NCBI GenBank assembly: GCA_003725745.1
Contig: RHDP01000001.1
Location: 3,914,501-3,978,500 of the forward strand
Length of the DNA stretch: 64,000 bases
Reading direction: 5' to 3'
Source of the DNA: Streptomyces sp. I6
GTDB lineage: Bacteria; Actinomycetota; Actinomycetes; Streptomycetales; Streptomycetaceae
The notes under the pieces are model-generated. The model saw only the letters and a program-made list of their open reading frames with translations, searched no databases and had not been told where the DNA came from. Of this stretch, positions 28,307 to 39,569 are shown in pieces (position 1 is the first letter of the stretch; each line of letters begins with the position of its first letter). Position numbers and translations under genes: made by a program.

Positions 28307-30829
28307 CCGTCACCACGTCCGCCGCGTCCGGAGGCGGGGGAGCGCCGCGGTCCCGCCGGAGGACCTGGTCACCCTGACCATCGACGGTGTCGAGATCTCC
28401 GTGCCGAAGGGCACCCTGGTCATCCGGGCCGCCGAGCAACTCGGCATCGAGATCCCCCGGTTCTGCGACCACCCGCTCCTCGACCCGGCCGGCGCCTGCC
28501 GGCAGTGCATCGTCGAGGTCGAGGGCCAGCGCAAGCCGATGGCCTCCTGCACCATCACCTGCACCGACGGCATGGTCGTCAGGTCGCAGCTCACCTCGCC
28601 CGTCGCCGAGAAGGCGCAGAAGGGCGTGATGGAGCTGCTGCTCATCAACCACCCGCTCGACTGCCCGGTCTGCGACAAGGGCGGCGAGTGCCCGCTGCAG
28701 AACCAGGCCGTCTCGCACGGCCAGGCCGAGTCCCGCTTCGAGGGCAGGAAGCGCACCTACGAGAAGCCGGTCCACATCTCCACCCAGGTGCTGCTCGACC
28801 GCGAGCGCTGCGTCCTCTGCGCGCGCTGCACCCGCTTCTCCGACCAGATCGCGGGCGACCCGATGATCGAACTCCTGGAGCGCGGCGCGCTCCAGCAGGT
28901 CGGCACCGGCGAGGGCGACCCCTTCGAGTCCTACTTCTCCGGGAACACCATCCAGATCTGCCCGGTCGGCGCGCTGACCTCGGCGGCCTACCGGTTCCGC
29001 TCCCGGCCCTTCGACCTGGTGTCGTCGCCGTCCGTCTGCGAGCACTGCGCGGGCGGCTGCGCGACCCGCACCGACCACCGGCGCGGCAAGGTCATGCGGC
29101 GGCTCGCCGCCGAGGACCCCGAGGTCAACGAGGAGTGGATCTGCGACAAGGGGCGGTTCGCCTTCCGCTACGCCCAGCAGCGCGACCGGCTCACCACCCC
29201 GCTCGTCCGCAACGGCGAGAGCGGCGAGCTGGAGCCCGCGAGCTGGCCGGAGGCACTGGAGGCGGCCGCCACCGGGCTCTCGGCCGCCCACGGCCGGGCC
29301 GCGGTGCTCACCGGCGGCCGGCTGACCGTCGAGGACGCCTACGCGTACGCCAAGTTCGCCCGGATCGCCCTCGGCACCAACGACATCGACTTCCGGGCCC
29401 GGGTCCACTCCCCGGAGGAGGCCGACTTCCTCGCCGCCCGGGTCGCCGGCCACGGCCGGGACCTCGACCGCGGTGGCGTCACCTACACCTCGCTGGAGAA
29501 GGCCCCGGCCGTGCTGCTGGCCGGCCTCGAGTCGGAGGAGGAGGCCCCGGCGTCTTCCTCCGGCTGCGCAAGGGCGCGCGCAAGCACGGCCAGCGGACGT
29601 TCTCCCTCGCCACCCACACCACCCGCGGTCTGGCGAAGGCCGCAGGCGTGCTGCTGCCGACCGCCCCCGGCACGGAGGCCGAGTGGCTGGACGCGCTGGC
29701 GTCCGGCACCGGGCTCGACGGGGACGGCGCCACGGCCGCCGAGGCACTGCGGTCGGAGGGTGCCGTGATCGTCGTCGGCGAGCGGCTGGCCGGTGTGCCG
29801 GGCGCGCTGAGCGCCGCGGTGCGCACGGCCGCGGCGACCGGCGCCGGGCTCGTCTGGGTCCCGCGCCGGGCCGGAGAGCGCGGCGCGGTCGAGGCGGGCG
29901 CCCTGCCGTCGCTGCTGCCCGGCGGCCGTCCCGCCACCGATCCGCGGGCCCGCGAGGAGACCGCGGCGGCCTGGGGCGTACGCGAACTGCCGCACCGCTA
30001 CGGCCGGGACACCGGGCAGATCCTGGAGGCGGCGGCCAACGGCGGACTGGCCGCGCTGGTCGTCGCCGGGGTCGAGGTCGCCGACCTGCCCGACCCCGCC
30101 CGCGCCCGCGAGGCGCTCGACTCGGTCGGCTTCCTGGTCTCGCTGGAGCTGCGGCCCTCCGAGGTCACCTCGCGGGCCGATGTGGTCTTCCCGGTCGCGG
30201 CCGTGGCCGAGAAGGCCGGCACGTTCCTCAACTGGGAGGGCAGGGCACGGCTCTTCGAGGCCGCGCTCAAGCCGGACCAGCTGACCCGCCCGCCGGCTCC
30301 GACGGACGGGCGGGTGCTGCACATGCTCGCCGACGCGCTCGACGTCCATCTCGCCCTGCCCGACCTGCGGTCCGTGCGGCGCGAGATGGACCGCCTCGGC
30401 ACCTGGACCGGGCCCCGGGCGGACGGGCCCGCCGAGTCCACCCGGCCGCTGCCCCGCCCCGGCGAGGGCGAGGCGGTCCTGGCCGGTCACCGGCTCCTGC
30501 TCGACCAGGGTGTGCTCCAGGAGGGCGACGAGGCACTGGCCGGTACCCGGCACGCGGCGGTCGCCCGGCTCTCCGCCGCCACCGCGGCCGAGGCGGGGGT
30601 CGAGGACGGCGATCTCCTCGCCGTCACCGGCCCCTCGGGGTCGGTGCGACTCCCGCTCCGGGTGACCGAGATGCCCGACCGCGTGGTGTGGCTCCCGCTC
30701 AACTCGGCCGGCGGCGGTGTGCCGAGCGACACGGGCGCGACGCCCGGACGGCTCGTCCGCGTCGGCCCCGCGGCAACGGCCGGCCAGGGGACCGCCGGCC
30801 CCGACGACGTACCGGAGGTGCGCGCGTGA
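28303..30829 (+). CDS. nuoG: NADH-quinone oxidoreductase subunit G (NuoG), two frameshifts as sequenced
   Basis: The 75-kDa iron-sulfur subunit. N-terminal 2Fe-2S ferredoxin domain with [20 protein letters not shown], then the His/Cys cluster [13 protein letters not shown], a 4Fe-4S motif [11 protein letters not shown], and the molybdopterin-like domain starting [20 protein letters not shown]. The ATG at 28303 overlaps nuoF. The frame changes at the G5 run 28336-28340 and at the C4 run 29545-29548; one base restores each. The total is about 842 residues. Confidence 0.92.
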
Positions 30830-32235
30830 ACCCGGCACTCCTCGACCAGACGCTGCTCGCGGCGGAGGATCTCTCGCTGTTCGGGCGGGACCCCTGGTGG
30901 CTCGTCGTCGTCAAGGCGGTGTTCTGCTTCGCCTTCCTGATGGTGACGGTGCTGTTCTCCATCGTGTGGGAGCGCAAGGTCGTCGCCTGGATGCAGTTGC
31001 GCATCGGCCCCAACCGGCACGGCCCGTGGGGCCTCCTCCAGTCCCTCGCGGACGGCGTCAAGCTGATGCTCAAGGAGGACGTGGTCGTCAGGCGCGCGGA
31101 CAAGGTGGTCTACGTCCTCGCGCCGGTCATCGCGGCGATCCCGGCGTTCATGGCGATCGCCGTCATCCCGTTCGGCCCGGCCGGCAACGAGGTCTCGATC
31201 TTCGGCCAGCGGACCACGATGCAACTCACCGACCTGCCGATCGCGGTGCTCTACCTCCTCGCGGTCGCCTCGGTCGGCATCTACGGGATGGTGCTCGCCG
31301 GCTGGTCGTCCGGATCGACGTACCCGCTGCTCGGCGGACTGCGCTCGGTCGCACAGGTGATCTCGTACGAGATCGCCATGGGTGCCGCGTTCGCCTCGGT
31401 CTTCCTCTACTCCGGGTCGATGTCGACCTCGACGATCGTGGAGGCGCAGGCGGACCGCTGGTACGTCGTGCTGCTGCCGGTCTCCTTCCTCATCTACATC
31501 GTGACGATGGTCGGTGAGACCAACCGGGCCCCGTTCGACATGCCGGAGTCCGAGGGCGACCTGGTCGGCGGCTTCAACACCGAGTACTCGTCGATCAAGT
31601 TCGCGATGTTCATGCTCGCCGAGTACGTCAACATGGTCACCGTCTCGGCGGTCGCCGTCACCCTGTTCCTGGGCGGCTGGCGGGCTCCGTGGCCGGTCAG
31701 CACCTTCTGGGAGGGCGCGAACCACGGCTGGTGGCCGATGCTCTGGTTCGTCCTCAAGGTGCAGTTGCTGCTCTTCTTCTTCATCTGGCTGCGCGGCACG
31801 CTTCCGCGCGTCCGCTACGACCAGCTGATGAAGCTCGGCTGGAAGGTGCTCATCCCGGTCTCGATCGTCTGGCTGATGCTCGTGGCGACCGTACGGGCGC
31901 TGCGCAACGACGGCCGCGACTTCTCGCAGATCGTGCTGTACGTCGGCGGCGCGGTCCTCGCCGTGCTGCTGCTGTCCTTCGTCGCGGACCTCTTCCGGGG
32001 CAGGAAGGAGCGGGCCGAGGCGGAGGCGAAGGAGGCGGCCGAGGCCGAAGGGGGCGGGGCGCCCGGCGCGTTCGACCCGATGGCCGGCGGCTTCCCGGTG
32101 CCCCCGCTGCCCGGACAGGTGCTGCCGCAGGCTCCGCGCAGGCGGCCGCGCCGCGACCGCGAGCTGATTGTCAGTGGCGGCACCAATACTGACAGTGACG
32201 GTCCTCGTGACGGAAAGGAGGCTGACGGTGTCTGA
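30826..32235 (+). CDS. nuoH: NADH-quinone oxidoreductase subunit H (NuoH)
   Basis: A 469-residue membrane subunit with eight helices that forms the quinone tunnel and first proton path. Characteristic: [33 protein letters not shown], and [20 protein letters not shown]. The C-terminal ~70 residues are a charged cytoplasmic extension ([20 protein letters not shown]) usual in actinobacteria. GTG 30826 overlaps the nuoG stop; its own 3' end overlaps nuoI by 8 bp. Confidence 0.95.
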   Translation: MNPALLDQTLLAAEDLSLFGRDPWWLVVVKAVFCFAFLMVTVLFSIVWERKVVAWMQLRIGPNRHGPWGLLQSLADGVKLMLKEDVVVRRADKVVYVLAPVIAAIPAFMAIAVIPFGPAGNEVSIFGQRTTMQLTDLPIAVLYLLAVASVGIYGMVLAGWSSGSTYPLLGGLRSVAQVISYEIAMGAAFASVFLYSGSMSTSTIVEAQADRWYVVLLPVSFLIYIVTMVGETNRAPFDMPESEGDLVGGFNTEYSSIKFAMFMLAEYVNMVTVSAVAVTLFLGGWRAPWPVSTFWEGANHGWWPMLWFVLKVQLLLFFFIWLRGTLPRVRYDQLMKLGWKVLIPVSIVWLMLVATVRALRNDGRDFSQIVLYVGGAVLAVLLLSFVADLFRGRKERAEAEAKEAAEAEGGGAPGAFDPMAGGFPVPPLPGQVLPQAPRRRPRRDRELIVSGGTNTDSDGPRDGKEADGV

Positions 32236-32869
32236 GCGACCCGAGGATTCCGGGAGCGCGTTCCAGAACCCGGTCGCCGGCTTCGGCGTGACCTTCAAGG
32301 CCATGTTCAAGAAGCGGCTGACCGAGCAGTACCCGGAGCAGCAGAAGACCACGGCGCCGCGCTTCCACGGCCGGCACCAGCTCAACCGGCATCCGGACGG
32401 GCTGGAGAAGTGCGTCGGCTGCGAGTTGTGCGCCTGGGCCTGTCCGGCGGACGCCATCTATGTGGAGGGCGCGGACAACACCGAGGAGGAGCGCTACTCG
32501 CCGGGCGAGCGGTACGGCCGCGTCTACCAGATCAACTACGCCCGCTGCATCCTCTGCGGGCTGTGCATCGAGGCGTGCCCGACCCGGGCGCTGACGATGA
32601 CCAACGAGTTCGAGCTGGCCGACAGCTCACGCGAGAACCTGATCTACACCAAGGAGCAGCTGCTGGCGGGCCTCGAGCCGGGCATGGTCGACACCCCGCA
32701 CGCGATCCACCCCGGCACGGACGAGCAGGACTACTACCGGGGCCTGGTCACCGAGGCCGCCCCCGGGACCGAGCGCCAGGTGGCCGTCTCCAAGGGGGAG
32801 AAGCCCCAGGAAGCCGCTTCGGACTCCGGGTCCGCCGAGCCGGCGGCGCAGAAGGGGGCCGACGCATGA
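32228..32869 (+). CDS. nuoI: NADH-quinone oxidoreductase subunit I (NuoI)
   Basis: A 213-residue ferredoxin-like subunit with clusters N6a and N6b: [12 protein letters not shown] and [12 protein letters not shown]. It passes electrons from NuoG to N2. GTG 32228 has a strong GGAAAGGAGG seven bases upstream, inside nuoH. The C-terminal tail is acidic and Ala-rich. Confidence 0.95.
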   Translation: MSERPEDSGSAFQNPVAGFGVTFKAMFKKRLTEQYPEQQKTTAPRFHGRHQLNRHPDGLEKCVGCELCAWACPADAIYVEGADNTEEERYSPGERYGRVYQINYARCILCGLCIEACPTRALTMTNEFELADSSRENLIYTKEQLLAGLEPGMVDTPHAIHPGTDEQDYYRGLVTEAAPGTERQVAVSKGEKPQEAASDSGSAEPAAQKGADA

Positions 32870-33765
32870 GCGCTCTGGCCGCCGCGACCTCCACCGGCGA
32901 GGCCGTGCAGTTCTGGGTGCTCGGCACCGTCGCCGTCCTCGGGGCGCTGGGCACCATCCTGATGAAGAAGGCCGTGCACAGCGCGCTGTGCCTCGCCGCG
33001 ACCATGATCATCCTGGCGGTCTTCTACCTCGCCAACGGCGCGTACTTCCTGGGCGTCGTCCAGATCATCGTCTACACCGGCGCGATCATGATGCTCTTCC
33101 TGTTCGTCGTCATGCTCGTCGGTGTCACGGCCGCCGACTCCCTCAAGGAGACGCTCAGGGGCCAGCGCTGGTGGGCGGCCCTCTGCGGCATCGGCTTCGG
33201 CGTGCTGATGATCGCGGGCATCGGCCAGGCCTCACTGGGCCCCGGGGCCTTCGTCGGACTCGGCGAGGCCAACGCGGCGGGCAACGTCGAGGGCCTGGCG
33301 GCGCTGATCTTCACCAAGTACGTCTTCGCCTTCGAGGTCACCGGCGCCCTGCTCATCACGGCGGCGGTCGGCGCGATGGTGCTCACCCACCGGGAGCGCA
33401 CCGAGCGCGCCAGGACCCAGCGCGAACTGGCCGAGCAGCGGGTGCGCGAGGCGACCGCCCCGCCGTCCGCCGGCCGCCACCCCGCGTCGGCGGACTACGG
33501 CTGGAAGCTTCCGACCCCGCTGCCCGCCCCTGGCGTGTACGCCCGGCACAACGCGGTGGACGTCGCAGGTCTGCTCCCGGACGGCACCCCGTCGGAACTC
33601 ACCGTCAGCAAGACGCTGCGCGACCGCGGCCAGATCCGCGACGTGTCCCGGGAGGCGCTGAACGACCTCAGGGCGCTGGAGCGGCGCTCCGAGGAGCGGC
33701 TCGGCCGGGACCGTGACGAACTCGACCGGGGCGGCCGGGGCGAGGGACAGGAGGCCAAGCGGTGA
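32866..33765 (+). CDS. nuoJ: NADH-quinone oxidoreductase subunit J (NuoJ)
   Basis: A 299-residue membrane subunit. Five helices occupy the first ~175 residues, with the conserved [20 protein letters not shown] helix 3. A ~120-residue hydrophilic C-terminal extension follows ([20 protein letters not shown] onward), typical of Streptomyces and absent in E. coli. The ATG at 32866 overlaps the nuoI stop. Confidence 0.94.
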   Translation: MSALAAATSTGEAVQFWVLGTVAVLGALGTILMKKAVHSALCLAATMIILAVFYLANGAYFLGVVQIIVYTGAIMMLFLFVVMLVGVTAADSLKETLRGQRWWAALCGIGFGVLMIAGIGQASLGPGAFVGLGEANAAGNVEGLAALIFTKYVFAFEVTGALLITAAVGAMVLTHRERTERARTQRELAEQRVREATAPPSAGRHPASADYGWKLPTPLPAPGVYARHNAVDVAGLLPDGTPSELTVSKTLRDRGQIRDVSREALNDLRALERRSEERLGRDRDELDRGGRGEGQEAKR

Positions 33766-34061
33766 ACCCCGTCAACTATCTCTACCTCGCGGCCCTGTTG
33801 TTCACCATCGGCGCGTCCGGCGTGCTGATCAGGCGGAACGCGATCGTGGTCTTCATGTGCATCGAGCTCATGCTCAACGCCTGCAACCTCTCGCTCGTCG
33901 CCTTCTCCCGGATGCACGGCAATCTCGACGGCCAGATCATCGCCTTCTTCACGATGGTCGTCGCCGCAGCCGAGGTCGTGGTCGGGCTCGCGATCATCGT
34001 GTCGCTGTTCCGTTCCCGCCACTCGGCCTCGGTCGACGACGCCAGCCTGATGAAGCTGTAA
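33762..34061 (+). CDS. nuoK: NADH-quinone oxidoreductase subunit K (NuoK)
   Basis: A 99-residue, three-helix subunit of the proton channel. Conserved acidic residues are in [14 protein letters not shown] (helix 2) and [14 protein letters not shown] (helix 3). GTG 33762 overlaps nuoJ by four bases. Confidence 0.95.
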   Translation: MNPVNYLYLAALLFTIGASGVLIRRNAIVVFMCIELMLNACNLSLVAFSRMHGNLDGQIIAFFTMVVAAAEVVVGLAIIVSLFRSRHSASVDDASLMKL

Positions 34062-34075
34062 GGGGTCGCAGACTC

Positions 34076-35980
34076 GTGGACAACGCAGAGAACCTGATCG
34101 CGCTGCTGGTCGCGGCGCCCCTGCTCGGAGCGGTGGTGCTGCTCCTCGGCGGACGCCGGCTCGACCGCACGGGCCACTGGGTCGGCACCGCGCTCGCCGC
34201 CGCCTCCTTCGTCGTCGCCGTCGTGCTCTTCGCCGACATGCTCGGCCGGCCCGGCGACGACCGCACCCTGTACCAGCACCTGTTCAGCTGGATCCCGGTC
34301 GGCGGCTTCCAGGCGGACGTCGCCTTCCAGCTCGACCAGCTGTCGATGACCTTCGTCCTGCTGATCACCGGCGTCGGCTCGCTCATCCATCTGTACTCCG
34401 TGGGATACATGGAGCACGACGAGCGCCGCCGCCGCTTCTTCGGCTACCTCAACCTGTTCCTCGCGGCGATGCTCCTGCTGGTGCTCGCCGACAACTACCT
34501 GCTGCTGTACGTCGGGTGGGAGGGCGTCGGCCTGGCCTCGTACCTGCTCATCGGCTTCTGGCAGCACAAGCCCAGCGCGGCGACCGCGGCGAAGAAGGCC
34601 TTCCTGGTCAACCGGGTCGGCGACATGGGCCTCTCCATCGCTGTCATGCTGATGTTCACCACCTTCGGCACCTTCGCCTTCGGCCCGGTGCTGGACTCCA
34701 CGGGCAGGGCGTCCGAGGGCACGCTGACCGCCCTGGGGCTGCTCCTGCTGCTCGCCGCGTGCGGCAAGTCCGCCCAGGTGCCGCTGCAGTCCTGGCTCGG
34801 GGACGCGATGGAGGGCCCGACCCCGGTCTCTGCCCTGATCCACGCGGCGACGATGGTCACCGCCGGCGTCTACCTGATCACCCGCTCCGGGGCGATCTTC
34901 AACGCCGCCCCGGACGCCCAGCTCGCGGTCGTCACCGTCGGCGCGGTCACGCTGCTCTTCGGTGCGATCGTCGGTTGCGCCAAGGACGACATCAAGAAGG
35001 CACTGGCCGGATCGACGATGTCGCAGATCGGCTACATGATCCTGGCGGCCGGCCTCGGCCCCATCGGCTACGCCTTCGCGATCATGCACCTGGTCACCCA
35101 CGGCTTCTTCAAGGCCGGGCTCTTCCTCGGCGCCGGTTCGGTCATGCACGGCATGAACGACGAGGTGGACATGAGGAAGTACGGCGGTCTGCGGAAGTAC
35201 ATGCCGATCACCTTCGTCACCTTCGGCCTCGGCTACCTCGCCATCATCGGCTTCCCCGGCCTGTCCGGCTTCTTCTCCAAGGACAAGATCATCGAGGCGG
35301 CCTTCGCCAAGGGCGGCACCGAGGGCTGGATCCTCGGCGGCGCGGCCCTGCTGGGCGCGGCCATCACGGCCTTCTACATGACGCGTGTGATGCTGATGAC
35401 GTTCTTCGGTGAGAAGCGCTGGCAGCCCGACGCCAGGGGCGAACTGCCGCACCCGCACGAGTCGCCGCGGACGATGACCGTTCCGATGATCGTCCTCGCC
35501 TTCGGCTCGGTCTTCGCCGGCGGGCTGTTCTCCTGGCACGAGTCGTTCGTGAAGTGGCTGGAGCCGGTCACCAGCTTCGACCACGGCCATTCGCCCCTCA
35601 GCGCCGCCGCGGTCACGACCGCGACGGTCGCCGTGATGGTCCTCGGCGTCGCGCTGGCCTATCTCCAGTACGGCCGGCGCCCGGTACCGGTCACCCCGCC
35701 GCGCGGCTCGCTGCTCACCCGGGCCGCCCGCCGCGACCTCCTCCAGGACGACTTCAACCACGTGGTCCTGGTCCGGGGCGGCGAGCACCTGACCCGGTCG
35801 CTCGTGTACGTCGACCACAGCCTGGTCGACGGGGTCGTCAACGGCACGGCGGCGTCGTTCGGCGGCCTCTCCGGCCGGCTGCGCAAGCTGCAGAACGGCT
35901 ACGCCCGCACCTACGCGGTCACGATGTTCGGAGGTACGGCGGTGCTGATCGCCGCGACCCTGCTGATGAGGGCGGTGTAA
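34076..35980 (+). CDS. nuoL: NADH-quinone oxidoreductase subunit L (NuoL)
   Basis: A 634-residue antiporter-like proton pump with about 16 helices and the C-terminal lateral helix. The key core is [15 protein letters not shown] and [21 protein letters not shown], then [21 protein letters not shown] 34076 lies 14 bp after nuoK, with AAGGGGT upstream. The open frame that extends upstream into nuoJ/K is not coding. Confidence 0.95.
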   Translation: MDNAENLIALLVAAPLLGAVVLLLGGRRLDRTGHWVGTALAAASFVVAVVLFADMLGRPGDDRTLYQHLFSWIPVGGFQADVAFQLDQLSMTFVLLITGVGSLIHLYSVGYMEHDERRRRFFGYLNLFLAAMLLLVLADNYLLLYVGWEGVGLASYLLIGFWQHKPSAATAAKKAFLVNRVGDMGLSIAVMLMFTTFGTFAFGPVLDSTGRASEGTLTALGLLLLLAACGKSAQVPLQSWLGDAMEGPTPVSALIHAATMVTAGVYLITRSGAIFNAAPDAQLAVVTVGAVTLLFGAIVGCAKDDIKKALAGSTMSQIGYMILAAGLGPIGYAFAIMHLVTHGFFKAGLFLGAGSVMHGMNDEVDMRKYGGLRKYMPITFVTFGLGYLAIIGFPGLSGFFSKDKIIEAAFAKGGTEGWILGGAALLGAAITAFYMTRVMLMTFFGEKRWQPDARGELPHPHESPRTMTVPMIVLAFGSVFAGGLFSWHESFVKWLEPVTSFDHGHSPLSAAAVTTATVAVMVLGVALAYLQYGRRPVPVTPPRGSLLTRAARRDLLQDDFNHVVLVRGGEHLTRSLVYVDHSLVDGVVNGTAASFGGLSGRLRKLQNGYARTYAVTMFGGTAVLIAATLLMRAV

Positions 35981-35985
35981 CCGAC

Positions 35986-37581
35986 ATGTCCTTCCCGCTC
36001 CTCACCGCGGCGGCGGCGCTCCCGGCTCTGGGCGCGATCGCCACCGCCGCCGTCCCCGCCGGCCGGCGCACCGCCGCCAAGTGGCTGGCCCTGCTGGTCT
36101 CCCTGGGCACGCTCGTGCTCGCGGCGGTGATCGCCGTCCGGTTCGAGCCCGGAGGCGAGCGCTACCAGCTCACCGAATCCCACGCCTGGATCGCGGACTT
36201 CGGGGTCCGCTACGAACTGGGCGTGGACGGCATCGCGGTGGCGCTGATCGCGCTGACCGCCGTACTGATCCCGTTCATCATCCTGGCCGGCTGGCACGAC
36301 GCCGAACCCTCCCCCGCCCCCGGTGGGGACACCCCCGCCGAGACGAAGAACTACCGGTGGCGGCCGACCCAGGGCTTCTTCGCCCTGATCCTGTCGGTCG
36401 AGGCGATGGTGATCCTCTCCTTCGAGGCCACCGACGTCTTCCTCTTCTACATCCTCTTCGAGGCCATGCTCATCCCGATGTACTTCCTCATCGGCGGCTT
36501 CGGGGACCGTGCCCACACCGGCAGCGACGAGCACGCGGCGGCCCAGCGCTCCTACGCCGCGGTGAAGTTCCTCCTCTACAACCTGGCCGGCGGTCTCATC
36601 ATGCTGGCCGCGGTCATCGGGCTCTACGTGGTCGCGGGGAACTTCTCGCTGACGGAGATCGCCGCGGCCCGCGCCGACGGCACGCTGGAGATGGCGACCG
36701 GCACCGAACGGCTGCTGTTCCTCGGCTTCTTCTTCGCCTTCGCGGTCAAGGCGCCGCTGTGGCCGCTCCACACCTGGCTTCCCAACGCGATGGGCGAGTC
36801 GACCGCCCCGGTCGCCGTGCTGATCACGGCGGTGGTCGACAAGGTCGGCACGTTCGCCATGCTGCGCTTCTGCCTCGGGCTGTTCCCCGAGGCATCCGCG
36901 TGGGCGACTCCGGTGATCCTGGCCCTGGCCCTGGTCAGCATCATCTACGGTGCGCTGCTCGCCGTCGGGCAGCGCGACATCAAGCGCCTGGTCGCCTACG
37001 CGTCGATCTCCCACTTCGGCTTCATCGTCATGGGCATCTTCGCGATGACCACCCAGGGCCAGTCGGGGTCCACGCTCTACATGGTCAACCACGGCATCTC
37101 GACAGCCGCGCTGATGCTGGTGGCCGGCTTCCTGATCTCGCGGCGCGGTTCCCGGCTCATCGCCGACTACGGAGGAGTGCAGAAGGTCGCGCCGGTCCTC
37201 GCCGGCACCTTCCTCATCGGCGGCCTGGCGACCCTGTCGCTTCCGGGACTCGCGCCGTTCGTCAGCGAGTTCCTGGTACTCGTCGGGACGTTCGCGCGCT
37301 ATCCGGTGGTCGGCGTCATCGCGACCCTCGGCATCGTCCTCGCCGCGCTCTACACGCTGGTGCTGTACCAGCGGACGATGACCGGGCCGGTGAAGGAGGA
37401 GGTGCGGACCCTGCCCGATCTGAGGCTGCGCGAACTGGTGGTGGTCACCCCGCTCATCGCGCTGCTGATCTTCCTCGGCGTCTATCCGAAGCCGCTGACG
37501 GACATCGTCAACCCGGCCGTCGAGCACACCATGTCCGACGTCCAGCAGAAGGACCCCCGGCCCGAGGTGGAGGCCAAGTGA
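35986..37581 (+). CDS. nuoM: NADH-quinone oxidoreductase subunit M (NuoM)
   Basis: A 531-residue antiporter-like subunit. Recognisable: YILFEAMLIPMYFLIGGFG, VKAPLWPLHTWLPNAMGEST, and the DIKRLVAYASISHFGFIVMG helix. A 25-residue hydrophilic insertion (EPSPAPGGDTPAETKNYRW) lies after helix 3. The ATG is five bases after the nuoL stop. Confidence 0.95.
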   Translation: MSFPLLTAAAALPALGAIATAAVPAGRRTAAKWLALLVSLGTLVLAAVIAVRFEPGGERYQLTESHAWIADFGVRYELGVDGIAVALIALTAVLIPFIILAGWHDAEPSPAPGGDTPAETKNYRWRPTQGFFALILSVEAMVILSFEATDVFLFYILFEAMLIPMYFLIGGFGDRAHTGSDEHAAAQRSYAAVKFLLYNLAGGLIMLAAVIGLYVVAGNFSLTEIAAARADGTLEMATGTERLLFLGFFFAFAVKAPLWPLHTWLPNAMGESTAPVAVLITAVVDKVGTFAMLRFCLGLFPEASAWATPVILALALVSIIYGALLAVGQRDIKRLVAYASISHFGFIVMGIFAMTTQGQSGSTLYMVNHGISTAALMLVAGFLISRRGSRLIADYGGVQKVAPVLAGTFLIGGLATLSLPGLAPFVSEFLVLVGTFARYPVVGVIATLGIVLAALYTLVLYQRTMTGPVKEEVRTLPDLRLRELVVVTPLIALLIFLGVYPKPLTDIVNPAVEHTMSDVQQKDPRPEVEAK

Positions 37582-39230
37582 GCACGACAGCTGTCCACAG
37601 CCTGTGGACCACGGCGGCGGCTCAGCCGCTGGACAGGATCCAGGCCCCGCACATCGAGTACGCACAGCTCGCGCCCATGCTGATCGTGTTCGGGGCGGCG
37701 ATCCTCGGTGTGCTGGTCGAAGCCCTCGTCCCGCGCAGGAACCGCTACTACACACAGGTGTTCCTCGCCGTCGTCGCGCTGACCGCCGCGTTCGCCGCGG
37801 TGCTCGGCCTGGCCGCCGGGGGCTACGGCACGACCAGGGCGGGCATCGCTGCGATGGGCGCCATCGCGGTCGACGGCCCCGCCCTGTTCCTGCAGGGCAC
37901 GATCCTGCTGGCAGCGCTGGTCGCGGTCTTCACCTTCGCCGAGCGACGACTCGACCCCTCGGCGGACGGCAGGCGCGTCGACTCCTTCGCCGCACAGGCC
38001 GCCTCCGTACCGGGCAGCGACAGCGAGAAGGCCGCGGTCAAGGCCGGGTTCACCACCACCGAGGTGTTTCCGCTGGCCCTCTTCGCCGTGGCGGGCATGC
38101 TCGTCTTCCCCGCCGCGAACGACCTGCTGACGCTGTTCATCGCCCTGGAGGTCCTCTCCCTCCCGCTCTACCTGCTGTGCGCACTGGCCCGCCGCAAGCG
38201 GCTGATGTCGCAGGAGGCCGCGGTGAAGTACTTCCTCCTCGGCGCCTTCTCCTCCGCCTTCTTCCTCTTCGGCATCGCCCTGCTGTACGGCTACGCGGGC
38301 TCCGTCGCGTACGCCCGCATCGCGGACGTGGTCGACGGCACCGTCCAGACCATCGACCCGGCGCTCGCCGCCACCATGGGCAACGACGTCCTGCTGCTGA
38401 TCGGCGGAGCCATGATCCTCATGGGGCTGCTCTTCAAGGTCGGCGCGGTGCCGTTCCACATGTGGACCCCGGACGTCTACCAGGGCGCGCCCACCCCGAT
38501 CACCGGGTTCATGGCGGCGGCCACCAAGGTCGCGGCCTTCGGCGCGCTGCTCCGGCTGCTCTATGTGGTGCTGCCCGGGCTGCGCTGGGACTGGCGGCCG
38601 GTGATGTGGGCGATCGCCATCGTCACCATGCTCGGCGGGGCGATCGTCGCCATCACCCAGACCGACATCAAGCGGCTGCTGGCGTACTCCTCGATCGCGC
38701 ACGCCGGCTTCATCCTCGCCGGTGTCATCGCGGTGACCCCGGAGGGCGTCTCGTCGGTGCTCTTCTACCTGCTCGCGTACTCCTTCGTCACCATCGGCGC
38801 GTTCGCCGTGGTCACGCTGGTGCGCGACGCGGGCGGCGAGGCCACCCATCTGTCCAAGTGGGCGGGTCTGGGCAGGCGGTCGCCACTGGTGGCGGCGGTC
38901 TTCGCGGTGTTCCTGCTGGCCTTCGCCGGAATCCCGCTGACATCGGGCTTCTCCGGGAAGTTCGCCGTGTTCCGGGCGGCCGCGGAGGGAGGCGCCGGAG
39001 CGCTGGTCGTGATCGGTGTGATCTCCTCCGCGATCGCCGCGTTCTTCTACATCCGGGTGATCGTGCTGATGTTCTTCAGCGAGCCGAGGCCGGAGGGCCC
39101 GACGGTCGCCGTCCCGTCACCGCTGACGATGACGACGATCGCGGTCGGCGTCGCGGTCACCCTGGTGCTCGGGGTGGCACCGCAGTACTTCCTGGATCTG
39201 GCGGGCCAGGCGAGCGTGTTCGTGCGGTAG
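37578..39230 (+). CDS. nuoN: NADH-quinone oxidoreductase subunit N (NuoN)
   Basis: A 550-residue antiporter-like subunit and last gene of the operon. Conserved: FIALEVLSLPLYLLCALAR, KVGAVPFHMWTPDVYQGAPT and QTDIKRLLAYSSIAHAGFIL. A hydrophilic loop (DGRRVDSFAAQAASVPGSDS) after helix 3 is common in Streptomyces NuoN. GTG 37578 overlaps nuoM by four bases. No convincing terminator follows; the 190-bp spacer has two CCTTCGGAGGG repeats. Confidence 0.95.
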   Translation: MSTTAVHSLWTTAAAQPLDRIQAPHIEYAQLAPMLIVFGAAILGVLVEALVPRRNRYYTQVFLAVVALTAAFAAVLGLAAGGYGTTRAGIAAMGAIAVDGPALFLQGTILLAALVAVFTFAERRLDPSADGRRVDSFAAQAASVPGSDSEKAAVKAGFTTTEVFPLALFAVAGMLVFPAANDLLTLFIALEVLSLPLYLLCALARRKRLMSQEAAVKYFLLGAFSSAFFLFGIALLYGYAGSVAYARIADVVDGTVQTIDPALAATMGNDVLLLIGGAMILMGLLFKVGAVPFHMWTPDVYQGAPTPITGFMAAATKVAAFGALLRLLYVVLPGLRWDWRPVMWAIAIVTMLGGAIVAITQTDIKRLLAYSSIAHAGFILAGVIAVTPEGVSSVLFYLLAYSFVTIGAFAVVTLVRDAGGEATHLSKWAGLGRRSPLVAAVFAVFLLAFAGIPLTSGFSGKFAVFRAAAEGGAGALVVIGVISSAIAAFFYIRVIVLMFFSEPRPEGPTVAVPSPLTMTTIAVGVAVTLVLGVAPQYFLDLAGQASVFVR

Positions 39231-39419
39231 GCGGCGGTCTGCGGGGGGATCTTCTCCCGTACGGCCCGAGGGCCCGGCGCCCTTCGGAGGGAGAGCTGTT
39301 GCCGTCAGCGTCCTTCGGAGGGTTCCGGGCCTTCGCGCTGCGCAGGCCCGCACGGCCGGGCCGCCCGGAAGCGACTACGCTCGGTCATAGGGCGAGGCCG
39401 TCGGTCGAGGAGGAGCGTC

Positions 39420-39569
39420 ATGATCGACCAGTACCAGGAGCCCGAGTACACCACTCCCTCGCAGGCCGAGGGAGAGGACCGGGAGTCGACCGAGGAGCAG
39501 CACCCCGACGTCGACCGGACCACGCCGTCCCAGGCCGAGGGCGAGCGCACCGCGGAGGACATGACCTGA
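39420..39569 (+). CDS. small acidic repeat protein (49 aa)
   Basis: A 49-residue, highly acidic and hydrophilic protein, too short for ordinary ORF cutoffs. It contains an internal duplication: YTTPSQAEGEDRESTEE and RTTPSQAEGERTAED. GAGGAGGAG ends about four bases before the ATG and is a strong purine-rich ribosome-binding site. No membrane segment, no Cys. I do not recognise a family. The repeat symmetry and translation signals argue that it is real. Confidence 0.6.
   Translation: MIDQYQEPEYTTPSQAEGEDRESTEEQHPDVDRTTPSQAEGERTAEDMT

Noticed and set aside
33782-35818. Minus-strand open frame of 678 codons opposite nuoL
   Set aside because: Shadow of nuoL, rich in Glu/Asp/Arg/Gln/His, as expected from complementing a membrane-protein gene.
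37588-37607. TGTCCACAGCCTGTGGAC looks like two facing DnaA boxes
   Set aside because: It lies inside the conserved nuoN start codons, is a single isolated pair without further boxes or an AT-rich region, and no origin genes are near.
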